A DNA stretch of 64,000 nucleotides from Chryseobacterium sp. T16E-39 (GTDB lineage Bacteria > Bacteroidota > Bacteroidia > Flavobacteriales > Weeksellaceae): contig NZ_CP022282.1 in NCBI RefSeq assembly GCF_002216065.1, positions 2,666,001-2,730,000 of the forward strand, read 5' to 3'. Position 1 is the first letter of the stretch. The number at the start of each line of letters is the position of its first letter. Below, piece after piece: positions 44,461 to 52,811 of the stretch. The notes beneath the pieces were generated by a model. That model searched no databases. It was not told the DNA's origin and saw only the letters and a list, made by a program, of their open reading frames with translations. The position numbers and the translations under genes were made by a program.

Positions 44461-45327
44461 ATGATTAAAGCTGGTTATCTTTTATCTTATGACTATTCAT
44501 ACATTTTTACATCTATTAATCAAATTTATGATGAAGTTGATAAAATTGTTATAAGTTATGACTCAGATAATAAAACTTGGGCAGGCAATGATGTTTTCAT
44601 TCCTGAAAGTTTTTTTACAGATCTTAAAAAAATTGATATCCATAATAAAATTATCTTTTATAAAGACTCATTTTATATTGCCGGCATGAAGCCTATGGAG
44701 CTTGAGACTAGGCAAAGAAATATGATGGCTGAAAAATTAGGCTTAGATGGATGGCATATGCAAATAGACAGTGATGAATATGCGTATGATTTCAAAAAAT
44801 TGGCAAGTTTTTTAAGAAAAAACAATTTTTTACTTAAAAAAGCAGAAAAATATCCCATCAATTTCCAGGTAAACTTTGTAACATTATTTAAGAGTAATGA
44901 CAATGGTTTTTTTGTGGTAGCTCCTTTTAAAGAAAAATGCATGCTCATTACCAATTATCCCAAATATGAATATGCTAGAAATACAAATAAAGGACAAACT
45001 CTTCCCTTAGACTATTATTTGATTCATCAATCATGGGCACGAGATGAAAAAGAGATTGTAAAAAAAATAAACAACTGGGGACATAAAAATGACTTTGACA
45101 CGAATAAATTCCTCGATTTATGGAAAAATCTAGATGCCAATAATTATTCGGAATTTCAAAATTTTCATCCAATATATGATAGTCTTTGGAAAGAATTATC
45201 TTTTTTTCCATCAAAAAACATAGATGACTTTATCACTTTATTTTCAGAAAAATATCCCCAGGAAAAAATAAAACATCCTCTTAAATTCAAGAAAAGAATT
45301 AAACTTTATTTAAAGTCCCTTTTCTAA
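44461..45327 (+). CDS. Putative glycosyltransferase of unassigned family
   Basis: 288 residues. The N-terminus (MIKAGYLLSYDYSYIFTSI) and YDEVDKIVISYDSDNKTW resemble a truncated GT-A Rossmann region, and GWHMQIDSDEYAYDF contains a DSD metal-type motif. It may be a sugar transferase acting late in the pathway. It has a basic C-terminus (FKKRIKLYLKSLF) that may lie on the membrane. It is convergent with the next gene, with only two bases between stops. Confidence 0.65.
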   Translation: MIKAGYLLSYDYSYIFTSINQIYDEVDKIVISYDSDNKTWAGNDVFIPESFFTDLKKIDIHNKIIFYKDSFYIAGMKPMELETRQRNMMAEKLGLDGWHMQIDSDEYAYDFKKLASFLRKNNFLLKKAEKYPINFQVNFVTLFKSNDNGFFVVAPFKEKCMLITNYPKYEYARNTNKGQTLPLDYYLIHQSWARDEKEIVKKINNWGHKNDFDTNKFLDLWKNLDANNYSEFQNFHPIYDSLWKELSFFPSKNIDDFITLFSEKYPQEKIKHPLKFKKRIKLYLKSLF

Positions 45328-45329
45328 CC

Positions 45330-46295
45330 TTATTCTATAAAAACATTCTTAAATTTTTCCATAATAACATTTGGATTAAAAAATTCAGAATAGCAGTCCC
45401 AGTTTAGATTTTTATCAGGATTAAAATTGTTTAATATTGCCGCTAGATCTTTTTTATCCTGATATAAAAATGCTTTTTTTCCTAAAATTTCAAGATGTGA
45501 TTTTTCATCAGAACCTGCCCATGTTATTATAGGTTTATTTTTGATGGAAAATTCACCTATTGCCATTCCAAAGCTTTCACCCTGCCTTCTCGCATGTAAA
45601 AAGGCATCTGAAGTATTAATGAACTTTACCTTTCTTTCAATACTTGTTGTGGGAGGAAGGAAAATAATATTTTTATAAGGTCTGAAAAAGCCTCTCTTAA
45701 CAAATTGATCAGTGCCCATAAAAATAAAATAAATATTTTTATTTCGAAGCGCTGTTTTTTTCACCACTTCATTGACAAAATCAATATCAAAAGTTTCAGC
45801 TCCTCCATATCTAGCAAATACAACTGCATCCTTTGGAATATTAAGTTCACCTCTTAAATCCCCAGCAATTTCCGGAAGATCTACTATATGTGGTACAAAA
45901 GGGAGCTCGCCATTACTCATCGTTTTTGCCAACCATTCTGATACATATGCATATACATTTCCATAAGGTTCATTATATTTAAAAACAGCATGGATAGCTG
46001 TTTTAATAAGATCAGTTGGAGCATCATCTTCTTTCTGCCCTGATTTTATGGCATAAAACAAATCAGCATTCGATTTTTTAATCAATAAATCCCGATGAGC
46101 TATATCAGTATATCCTAGTACATTAAATCTTTTTTCAAATCTTTCAATGGCTTCAGGGATATTATTACTGCTGTCTTTTGGATAGAGAATTAAAGATTCA
46201 TTATTTAGGATTTCTTCATTATATCGCGCATAGTCAAAAATTGCGTTGGAAGTACCTCTATAACATAATTGGTTTTCGTGAAAGATAATTTTCAT
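45330..46295 (-). CDS. Putative glycosyltransferase (GT-B fold), reverse strand
   Basis: 321 residues. The opening MKIIFHENQLCYRGTSNAIF is a nucleotide-sugar enzyme-like beginning. The later half has VVFARYGGAETFDIDFV, NIYFIFMGTDQF, DAFLHARRQGESFGMAIGEF and KPIITWAGSDEKSH, reminiscent of GT-B C-terminal donor domains. It is the only member of the glycan locus on the minus strand, with its last bases two away from the forward gene's stop. A role in surface glycan synthesis is inferred from context. Confidence 0.72.
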   Translation of the reverse strand: MKIIFHENQLCYRGTSNAIFDYARYNEEILNNESLILYPKDSSNNIPEAIERFEKRFNVLGYTDIAHRDLLIKKSNADLFYAIKSGQKEDDAPTDLIKTAIHAVFKYNEPYGNVYAYVSEWLAKTMSNGELPFVPHIVDLPEIAGDLRGELNIPKDAVVFARYGGAETFDIDFVNEVVKKTALRNKNIYFIFMGTDQFVKRGFFRPYKNIIFLPPTTSIERKVKFINTSDAFLHARRQGESFGMAIGEFSIKNKPIITWAGSDEKSHLEILGKKAFLYQDKKDLAAILNNFNPDKNLNWDCYSEFFNPNVIMEKFKNVFIE

Positions 46296-46451
46296 CTTAT
46301 TGATAATATTTATTCATTGTATTCAATTCTAACATTTGCTCTGTTTAACTAAACTATTTCTTAGCAAAAAATATTTTACTGTTCTAAGATAAATGTTCAA
46401 ATCAATTTATTTGATCATAAATCTGCAAATGTATAAATTAAGATTAACTAA

Positions 46452-46486
46452 GTAAAAAAGCCCAAGGTATCTTGGACTTTTTTTAC
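46452..46486 (-). terminator. Terminator of the MACPF lipoprotein gene
   Basis: A hairpin AAAAAAGcCCAAG / CTTGGaCTTTTTT with one mismatch, lying 17 bases past the MACPF stop. On the minus strand it is followed by TTTTTTACTTAG. Confidence 0.65.
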
Positions 46487-46502
46487 TTATCTGTTTATGT
46501 GT

Positions 46503-47903
46503 TTATTGAATATCAGAGCCTATTATATACCCTCCTGTTCCATTAATTTTACGAACAGCATTATTGTTAAATCTATATTTATTATATATAGTAGAATTAG
46601 GTATCCATCTCAAAGTATTCCCTTCTCTCATATAGATCTTAAGTGTATAATTGTCCTGTTTAAGGTCATTATCAGGTGTTAAATCTTTACCTTTTTTCAC
46701 TGTTGAAAGGTTAGTGGAGCTAACATCAAAAATATCTGCATTGCTTATGTTAAATAATCCAAAAAGGGTATCTGGGCTTTGAATATAACGTAACTGATTT
46801 TCAAACATAAAGAACACTTCTCCTGTTATAGGGTTTCTAACAAAGTTTCCATTAACTAGGTTTGCTGTATTAGTATATTCAATATTAACTCTATTATCTA
46901 TAAGATACTGATCTACATAAGCTTTAAGTTGTGACTTTTTTACAGGATCTTTAACAACGTCATAAATAAGAATCAAACCATTCGAACCAAAATCCACCAA
47001 AACAGAATTATTTGCAGTAGAACTGTTTTGCCAGTTGGCTATATTAATTTTAGGATTATTTTGATCCAGATTTAATTCATTCATTAAACCTTTTGAAGGA
47101 TCTCCTCCCCTTGTTTTATAAGATAATTTTTTTGAATAGTTTTGATTAGAACTTGATGTATTGACGTCATTTGTAACATCTACATCAAATATAGCCTTCA
47201 TTCCAGCTTTAACCCCAACTCTAGCAGCATGCTCTCTATTTCTATTGGTAGTTTCAGATTGAAATAAAATATCCATTTTTGCTCCAGTATAGATATCTAC
47301 CAATATATGGGTACCATAATCATTAACAATTTGTTGCGGGCTCTTTGTTTGAAGGTCTTGCACAAATTCAGGGGTTAAATAGTCTGACAAGGCAGAAGCC
47401 GTTGCATTAATCCTAAATCTTCTCTGCTTAATAGTTAAATTATAACTTCCGTAAATGTATTTAGCATCAAATTTATTCGAATTGGTAATCGTAGTATTAA
47501 AAGCAACTGAAAGTGTTTTTTTAAATAATGGTATTCCGGCAGTTACTCCTACTTTTGTTGAAACCATTTTAGAATAAGACTCTGCATTTTCACCATATTC
47601 TTCCACATATTCCTGAGAAAATGTATTATCAGTTACTAATCTTGAAGCCTGCTCAACTTTAAACCTTGCAATATCAATCACTTGAAATCCTGCGGAATTT
47701 GCATTAGCATATTCTCCTGCCGCATCAAATCCATGCCCCAGTACATCATATTCTCCATCTCCTGCGGATTTCCCTGCCTTTGAACGGCTCGTACGGCTCA
47801 AGTTCTCCGGAGCGCCCTCATTGTTAAGTTCTTCTGTAGAACATGAGGTTACAAAAAGCATCAGAATCATACTAATGCAAAACGAAAATTGTTTTTTTAT
47901 CAT
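46503..47903 (-). CDS. MACPF (perforin-like) lipoprotein
   Basis: 466 residues. A lipoprotein signal (LFVTSCSTEE, Cys21) is followed by a MACPF domain (about 55-310) with the family motif YGTHI at about 196-200 and the HILVDIYTGAKMDILFQ block. MACPF proteins form membrane pores or bind glycans; in gut Bacteroides, BSAP toxins are of this family. The C-terminal part (about 365-466) holds two related modules, each with an LR(Y/W)I core: QLRYIQSPDTLFGLFN and TLRWIPNSTIYNKYRFN. They may be a binding module. The gene lies next to the glycan locus, as a single unit with its own promoter and terminator. Confidence 0.88.
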   Translation of the reverse strand: MIKKQFSFCISMILMLFVTSCSTEELNNEGAPENLSRTSRSKAGKSAGDGEYDVLGHGFDAAGEYANANSAGFQVIDIARFKVEQASRLVTDNTFSQEYVEEYGENAESYSKMVSTKVGVTAGIPLFKKTLSVAFNTTITNSNKFDAKYIYGSYNLTIKQRRFRINATASALSDYLTPEFVQDLQTKSPQQIVNDYGTHILVDIYTGAKMDILFQSETTNRNREHAARVGVKAGMKAIFDVDVTNDVNTSSSNQNYSKKLSYKTRGGDPSKGLMNELNLDQNNPKINIANWQNSSTANNSVLVDFGSNGLILIYDVVKDPVKKSQLKAYVDQYLIDNRVNIEYTNTANLVNGNFVRNPITGEVFFMFENQLRYIQSPDTLFGLFNISNADIFDVSSTNLSTVKKGKDLTPDNDLKQDNYTLKIYMREGNTLRWIPNSTIYNKYRFNNNAVRKINGTGGYIIGSDIQ

Positions 47904-47930
47904 ATTTAAAATTTTTTGCGCAAAAATAGG

Positions 47931-47938
47931 TTTTTACC
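47931..47938 (-). promoter_or_regulatory. Promoter -7 box (TATTTTTG) for the MACPF gene
   Basis: The minus strand reads TATTTTTG, 28 bases ahead of the ATG. Predicted leader is about 21 bases. -33 unclear. Confidence 0.45.
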
Positions 47939-48247
47939 TATCATTTAAAAAAATAAAAAACATGATACAAATCACAAACTAAAGAATTGTTTATAACACA
48001 TAAACCCTTTAAATAAAGAGATACAACATCCCAATATATTGAATTAAATAAATAAAAATCTATTTTTTAATTATTTATTCAAATCGTTTTCATCTATTGA
48101 ATTATTAATTTCAATCACAACTATTTATTATAATAAATACTTTAGCCAATTCTAAGCATACTTTCTCATACCTAATTATAACAACAAGAATTTATTCAAA
48201 AGAAAATAACAGAATCACAAAATACCTGTTAACCATATAATTTTAAC
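47939..48247. other. AT-rich intergenic region between the MACPF gene and gltX
   Basis: 309 bases without a gene. It is very AT-rich, with no clear ORF or strong hairpin. It holds upstream parts of two divergent promoters and nothing else I can support. Confidence 0.5.
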
Positions 48248-48255
48248 TAAATTTG
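48248..48255 (+). promoter_or_regulatory. Promoter -7 box (TAAATTTG) for gltX
   Basis: TAAATTTG followed by CA, 19 bases ahead of the ATG at 48275. Nearby CTG could serve as a weak -33. Confidence 0.45.
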
Positions 48256-48274
48256 CACAAAATTTAAATTGATA

Positions 48275-49786
48275 ATGGAGAAAGTAAGAGTACGTTTTGC
48301 TCCAAGTCCTACAGGACCTTTGCATTTGGGAGGTGTAAGAACCGCATTATATGATTATCTTTTTGCTAAAAACCAGGGTGGCGAATTCGTTTTGAGGATC
48401 GAAGATACCGACACGGCAAGATATGTAGAAGGTGCTGAAGAGTATATTGAAGAAGCTTTAGAATGGTGCGGAATCATTCCTGATGAAAGTCCTAAAAAAG
48501 GAGGAAAGTATGCTCCTTACAGACAATCTGAAAGAAGAGACATTTACGACAGATATACGGAACAAATTCTAAAAACGGATTATGCTTATCTTGCTTTTGA
48601 TACTCCAGAAGAATTGGATGCTATCCGTGCAGAATATGAAGCGAAGGGAGATGTTTTTTCTTATGATAATAAAACAAGAAATCGCTTAAGAAATAGTCTT
48701 GCACTTTCTGAGGAGGAGATTGAAGTATTATTACTTAACAAAACACCATATGTCGTTCGATTCAAAATGCCAGTTGACAGAACGCTTAATCTTGAAGATA
48801 TTATCCGTGGCAGATCATCTGTAAACACCAATACTTTAGATGATAAAGTTTTAGTTAAACATGATGGAATGCCTACTTATCATTTTGCTAACGTAATTGA
48901 TGACCATGAGATGAAGATCACCCATGTCATCCGCGGAGAAGAATGGTTGCCATCTTTAGGTCTACACACATTATTATATGAAGCAATGCAGTGGGATGCT
49001 CCCCAGTTTGCTCACCTTTCATTGATTCTAAAACCAGAAGGAAAGGGTAAATTAAGTAAAAGAGATGGTGACAAATTTGGATTCCCTGTTTTTCCATTAG
49101 ATTTCAAAGATCCCGAAACAGGTAACATTTCAAAGGGATATAGAGAAAATGGATATCTTCCCGATGCATTTATCAATATGGTAGCTTTACTTGGCTGGTC
49201 ACCCGCAAATGACAGGGAAATTCTTCCCCTGAAGGAAATGATTAAAGAATTTGACCTTCATAAAGTTCACAAGGCAGGAGCCAGATTCAGCAAAGAAAAA
49301 TCCGAGTGGTTTAATCACCAGTATATCCAGTTAAAATCGGATGAAGAGCTTTTAAAAATTTTGAAAAATACCGGTTTAGAATTATCCCATGTTTCAGATG
49401 AAAAATTAATTAAGATTATTCATCTTATGAAAGAAAGAGCTACATTTCCTCAAGACATCTATGAAAACGGAAAGTTTTTCTTTGAGCCCCCTACTTCTTA
49501 TGATGAAAAGGCAGCAAAAAAAGCATGGAATGAAGAAACTTCAACAATACTAGCTGATTTATCTGACACCCTGGAGAACACCCAGGAATTTAACAGCGAA
49601 GTATTAAAGCAAACTGTTCATGATTTTGCCGAAAATAAAGGGCTCGGAATGGGAAAAGTGATGATGCCTCTTCGTTTAGCATTAGTAGGAGAATTAAAAG
49701 GACCAGATGTTCCTGATATTCTGGAACTGCTTGGAAAAGAAGAAAGTATAGCTAGAATGAAGAATGCTATTAATAATTTTAAATAG
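48275..49786 (+). CDS. gltX: Glutamyl-tRNA synthetase
   Basis: 503 residues from the ATG at 48275 (MEKVRVRFAPSPTGPLHLG). HIGH-type motif HLGG lies in the first 20 residues; KLSKR is at 259-263. Other signatures: RIEDTD, EEWLPSLGLH. A TTG six bases earlier was rejected as a false start. It charges tRNA-Glu and can supply glutamyl-tRNA for tetrapyrrole synthesis. A TAAATTTG box is 19 bases upstream. It lies 47 bases before accA. Confidence 0.97.
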   Translation: MEKVRVRFAPSPTGPLHLGGVRTALYDYLFAKNQGGEFVLRIEDTDTARYVEGAEEYIEEALEWCGIIPDESPKKGGKYAPYRQSERRDIYDRYTEQILKTDYAYLAFDTPEELDAIRAEYEAKGDVFSYDNKTRNRLRNSLALSEEEIEVLLLNKTPYVVRFKMPVDRTLNLEDIIRGRSSVNTNTLDDKVLVKHDGMPTYHFANVIDDHEMKITHVIRGEEWLPSLGLHTLLYEAMQWDAPQFAHLSLILKPEGKGKLSKRDGDKFGFPVFPLDFKDPETGNISKGYRENGYLPDAFINMVALLGWSPANDREILPLKEMIKEFDLHKVHKAGARFSKEKSEWFNHQYIQLKSDEELLKILKNTGLELSHVSDEKLIKIIHLMKERATFPQDIYENGKFFFEPPTSYDEKAAKKAWNEETSTILADLSDTLENTQEFNSEVLKQTVHDFAENKGLGMGKVMMPLRLALVGELKGPDVPDILELLGKEESIARMKNAINNFK

Positions 49787-49803
49787 AGTTTCATAATTTT
49801 TCA

Positions 49804-49811
49804 TAAATTTG
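49804..49811 (+). promoter_or_regulatory. Promoter -7 box (TAAATTTG) for accA
   Basis: TAAATTTG 22 bases ahead of the accA ATG, so accA may be transcribed separately from gltX. No -33 TTTG at usual spacing. Confidence 0.4.
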
Positions 49812-49833
49812 AACGATATAATTTACTTCAAGA

Positions 49834-50790
49834 ATGGAATATTTAAGTTTCGAACTTCCTATAAAAGAATTAATGGATCAATACCAAACGTGTTCTTTAG
49901 TAGGAGAAGAAAGCGGTGTTGATGTAAAATTAGCATGTAGTCAGATTGAGGATAAGATCATAGAAAAGAAAAAAGAGATCTATGGAAACCTTACCCCTTG
50001 GCAAAGAGTACAACTATCTCGTCATCCCGATCGTCCTTATGCTTTAGACCATATTAATGGCATTGCTGATAAAGGTAGTTTTCTAGAACTTCATGGAGAC
50101 AGAAATTTCGCTGATGATCCGGCTTTAATTGGTGGACTAGCTACATTGGATGGTCATAAAGTAATGATCATAGGAACCCAAAAAGGGAGAACGACAAAAG
50201 AAAGACAATACAGAAGATTTGGAATGCCAAATCCTGAAGGATATAGAAAAGCTTTAAGGCTAATGAAATTGGCTGAAAAATTCCATATTCCTGTTGTAAC
50301 TTTAGTTGACACCCCTGGAGCATATCCCGGATTAGAGGCTGAAGAGAGAGGACAAGGAGAGGCCATTGCAAGAAACATCTTTGAAATGGTTCAGCTTAAA
50401 ACTCCTATTTTCACTTATATTATTGGTGAAGGAGCTAGTGGTGGAGCTTTAGGAATCGGTGTAGGAAATAAAGTATATATGTTAGAAAACACATGGTATA
50501 CCGTAATTGCACCTGAAAGCTGTTCATCGATATTATGGAGAAACTGGGATCATAAAGAAGATGCAGCTAATGCATTAAACCTTACTCCAAAGGATGCTTT
50601 AAGAGAAAAATTCATTGATGGTATTATAGAGGAACCTCTTGGAGGTGCTCATTATGATCCGGAAACTGCTTATTTGAATTTAAAGAGTTCTATCTTACAA
50701 AATATCAAAGCTTTCTCTAAGTTCACAGGACAAGAATTAGAAACCCAGCGACAAGAAAAGTTTATCGCAATGGGACAATTTAAAGGATAA
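49834..50790 (+). CDS. accA: Acetyl-CoA carboxylase carboxyltransferase subunit alpha
   Basis: 318 residues, full length. Carboxyltransferase motifs: [44 protein letters not shown] and [14 protein letters not shown]. With AccD it transfers the carboxyl group from biotin-AccB to acetyl-CoA. It ends at a strong terminator. accB and accC are at 33.8-35.7 kb, and accD is not seen. Confidence 0.96.
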   Translation: MEYLSFELPIKELMDQYQTCSLVGEESGVDVKLACSQIEDKIIEKKKEIYGNLTPWQRVQLSRHPDRPYALDHINGIADKGSFLELHGDRNFADDPALIGGLATLDGHKVMIIGTQKGRTTKERQYRRFGMPNPEGYRKALRLMKLAEKFHIPVVTLVDTPGAYPGLEAEERGQGEAIARNIFEMVQLKTPIFTYIIGEGASGGALGIGVGNKVYMLENTWYTVIAPESCSSILWRNWDHKEDAANALNLTPKDALREKFIDGIIEEPLGGAHYDPETAYLNLKSSILQNIKAFSKFTGQELETQRQEKFIAMGQFKG

Positions 50791-50793
50791 AAG

Positions 50794-50826
50794 AAAAAGG
50801 TTAAGAGAAAACTCTTAACCTTTTTT
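50794..50826 (+). terminator. Terminator of accA
   Basis: 14-bp stem AAAAAGGTTAAGAG / CTCTTAACCTTTTT with an AAAA loop and a T-run. Confidence 0.88.
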
Positions 50827-50851
50827 ATTTTTTTAATACATAAACAACACC

Positions 50852-51582
50852 CTACTCAGATACATTCAATTCTAATTCAATATCCTTATTTATTCTTTTT
50901 AGTGATGAGTATTTTGCATCACATACCATTGTAGTCAAGACATATTCTCCTTTATCGATTAGAATAAAATTTTGTCCTTTTGCAGGAACACTAAGATTAT
51001 AGTATTTCTTTCCACTAATTTTCACAATCAGATTACAACTGGATCTGTTTTTAATATTAATATATGCCTCTTTTAGATTATCGTCATTACTAAAAATATG
51101 AGTCAACATTGCAGCTGTTCTTTTACTTTCTTCACTTGGCTCAGATTTCTTGCTACTACTATTATTACTATTGCTTAAACTTGTATTACTATTGCTTACA
51201 CTTGCATAGTTCACTTTCTTCTCAATCGCAGCAGGCGAAGAGTTTACAGCCATTGTTTTAGCATTGTTTAATTCATTGTTTTTAACAATTTTTTCAATCT
51301 TCTCTTTACTAATAGGTTTAATAGTAGGCTTAGCTTCCGGAGAATTATCAGCCATAATGATCTCGATCAGCTTTCTTTTAAAATAATCTGTTTTTGCATG
51401 GTTAGGATTCTGCTTTAAAAAGCCAGCAATAATCCGTGCCTCCTTCGTGCTTTCTGCATCCTGCTCGGTATAGATGATAAGTGTTTCCTTTTCCACCACA
51501 GCTTTAGATTTGGTCTTTTTCTTTTTTTGGGAAAAGCCTAATGTAAAAATGCATAAAATATAAGGAGAAATTTTTTTTTCAT
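50852..51582 (-). pseudogene. Exported hypothetical protein, signal peptide out of frame at an A9 tract
   Basis: From GTG-like start at 51499 the frame encodes 215 residues without a signal peptide. Reading further upstream in that frame gives KKISPYILCIFTLGFSQ, a good signal peptide, but it has no start codon in frame. An ATG at 51582 is followed by nine A; ten A (or seven) would place it in frame, as MKKKISPYILCIF. The mature part has a helical opening (EARIIAGFLKQNPNHAKTDY), a Ser/Asn-rich linker (about 100-125) and a beta-rich C-terminal domain (INIKNRSSCNLIVKISG, about 145). No family is recognised. The break is either a sequencing indel or a slippage-based switch. Confidence 0.75.
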
Positions 51583-51633
51583 TAACTAAATATTTAAAAA
51601 TTATGAACTAACAAAATAACGTGAAAAGTCATT

Positions 51634-51664
51634 TTTTAGTTTATCATTAAAATCATTATCTTTG
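51634..51664 (+). promoter_or_regulatory. Promoter for tsf
   Basis: TATCTTTG at 51657-51664 is followed by CAG, with TTTT at 51634-51637 exactly 19 bases upstream (one mismatch from TTTG). The ATG is 62 bases beyond. Confidence 0.65.
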
Positions 51665-51726
51665 CAGTGCTCAAAAATAAACTAAAAAATCAAAACTAAA
51701 TCTTAATAAAAAAAATAATAGATATT

Positions 51727-52554
51727 ATGTCTTATACACCAGCTGCTGCAGACGTAGCAAAATTAAGAAACCAAACAGGTGCAGGTATGATGGACTGCAA
51801 AAAAGCTTTAGTTGAAGCTGAAGGAGATTTCGAAAAAGCGGTAGATATCCTTAGAAAAAAAGGACAAAAAGTTGCTGCTAATAGAGCTGATAGAGAGTCT
51901 AGTGAAGGGGCAGTTATCGCAAGAGTAAATGAAGATAACACTTTAGGTGTTGTTATTTCTTTAAACTGTGAAACTGATTTCGTTGCTAAAAACGAAGCAT
52001 TCATTGAGCTTGCTTATGAATTAGCTGAAATGGCTATTTTTGCTGCTACTAAAGAAGAACTTCTTGCTACTGACTTCCACGGAATCACTGTTGCTGAGAA
52101 ACTTATCGAACAAACAGGGGTTATCGGTGAAAAGATCGAAATCGGTTCTTTCGAAAGAATTCAGGGTCCATTCTTAGGGGCTTATATCCACGCAGGAAAT
52201 AAAATTGCTGCAATCACTTCTCTTTCTTCTAAAGTAGATGGAGCTAATGAAGCTGCTAAAGCTGTTTCTATGCAGGTTGCTGCAATGAACCCTATCGCTC
52301 TAGACGAAACTAAGGTTTCTCAGGAAACTATCGATAAAGAATTAGAGATCGAAAGAGAACTTCTTACTAAAGAAGGTAAGCCTGAAAATATTATTGATAA
52401 TATTCTAAAAGGTAAAATGCAGAAATTCTACAAAGAAAATACATTGGTACACCAGGCTTTTATTAAAGACGGAAGCCAATCGGTTGCTGACTATGTAAAA
52501 TCTGTAAATGCAGACTTAAAAGTTACAGGATTTGTAAGAGTAAGCTTAAGCTAA
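51727..52554 (+). CDS. tsf: Translation elongation factor Ts
   Basis: 275 residues. N-terminal UBA-type domain has VAKLRNQTGAGMMDCKKALVEAEGDFEKA, and the guanine-exchange core TDFVAKNEAFIELA (about 80-93) is typical. It restores EF-Tu GTP. It is a single gene with its own promoter and terminator, although tsf usually follows rpsB in an operon; rpsB is not upstream here. Confidence 0.96.
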   Translation: MSYTPAAADVAKLRNQTGAGMMDCKKALVEAEGDFEKAVDILRKKGQKVAANRADRESSEGAVIARVNEDNTLGVVISLNCETDFVAKNEAFIELAYELAEMAIFAATKEELLATDFHGITVAEKLIEQTGVIGEKIEIGSFERIQGPFLGAYIHAGNKIAAITSLSSKVDGANEAAKAVSMQVAAMNPIALDETKVSQETIDKELEIERELLTKEGKPENIIDNILKGKMQKFYKENTLVHQAFIKDGSQSVADYVKSVNADLKVTGFVRVSLS

Positions 52555-52576
52555 TTCGACATTTCAAAAAGAACAT

Positions 52577-52608
52577 AAATCCCGATGAAAATTTTCGTCG
52601 GGATTTTT
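52577..52608 (+). terminator. Terminator of tsf
   Basis: Stem AAATCCCGATGAAA / TTTCGTCGGGATTT (one G-T pair), then TTAT. It lies about 22 bases past the stop. Confidence 0.8.
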
Positions 52609-52780
52609 ATTATACCTAAGACTTAAATAAATAATGTTTAAAACTTTGCCATTACAAAAAATGGAAAGAAGCCTGAAACAAAATTATAACTTTTATATCC
52701 CATTTCCATTTTAATAAAGAATTAAGGATTATTTTTTTATTTTCACTTGTAAATTATTAATAATATATCAAATATTATTT

Positions 52781-52788
52781 TAAATTTG
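52781..52788 (+). promoter_or_regulatory. Promoter -7 box (TAAATTTG) for the first tandem surface protein
   Basis: TAAATTTG 23 bases ahead of the ATG at 52812. No convincing -33. Confidence 0.4.
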
Positions 52789-52811
52789 TAGAAATCCTAA
52801 TTCCCAAGTTT

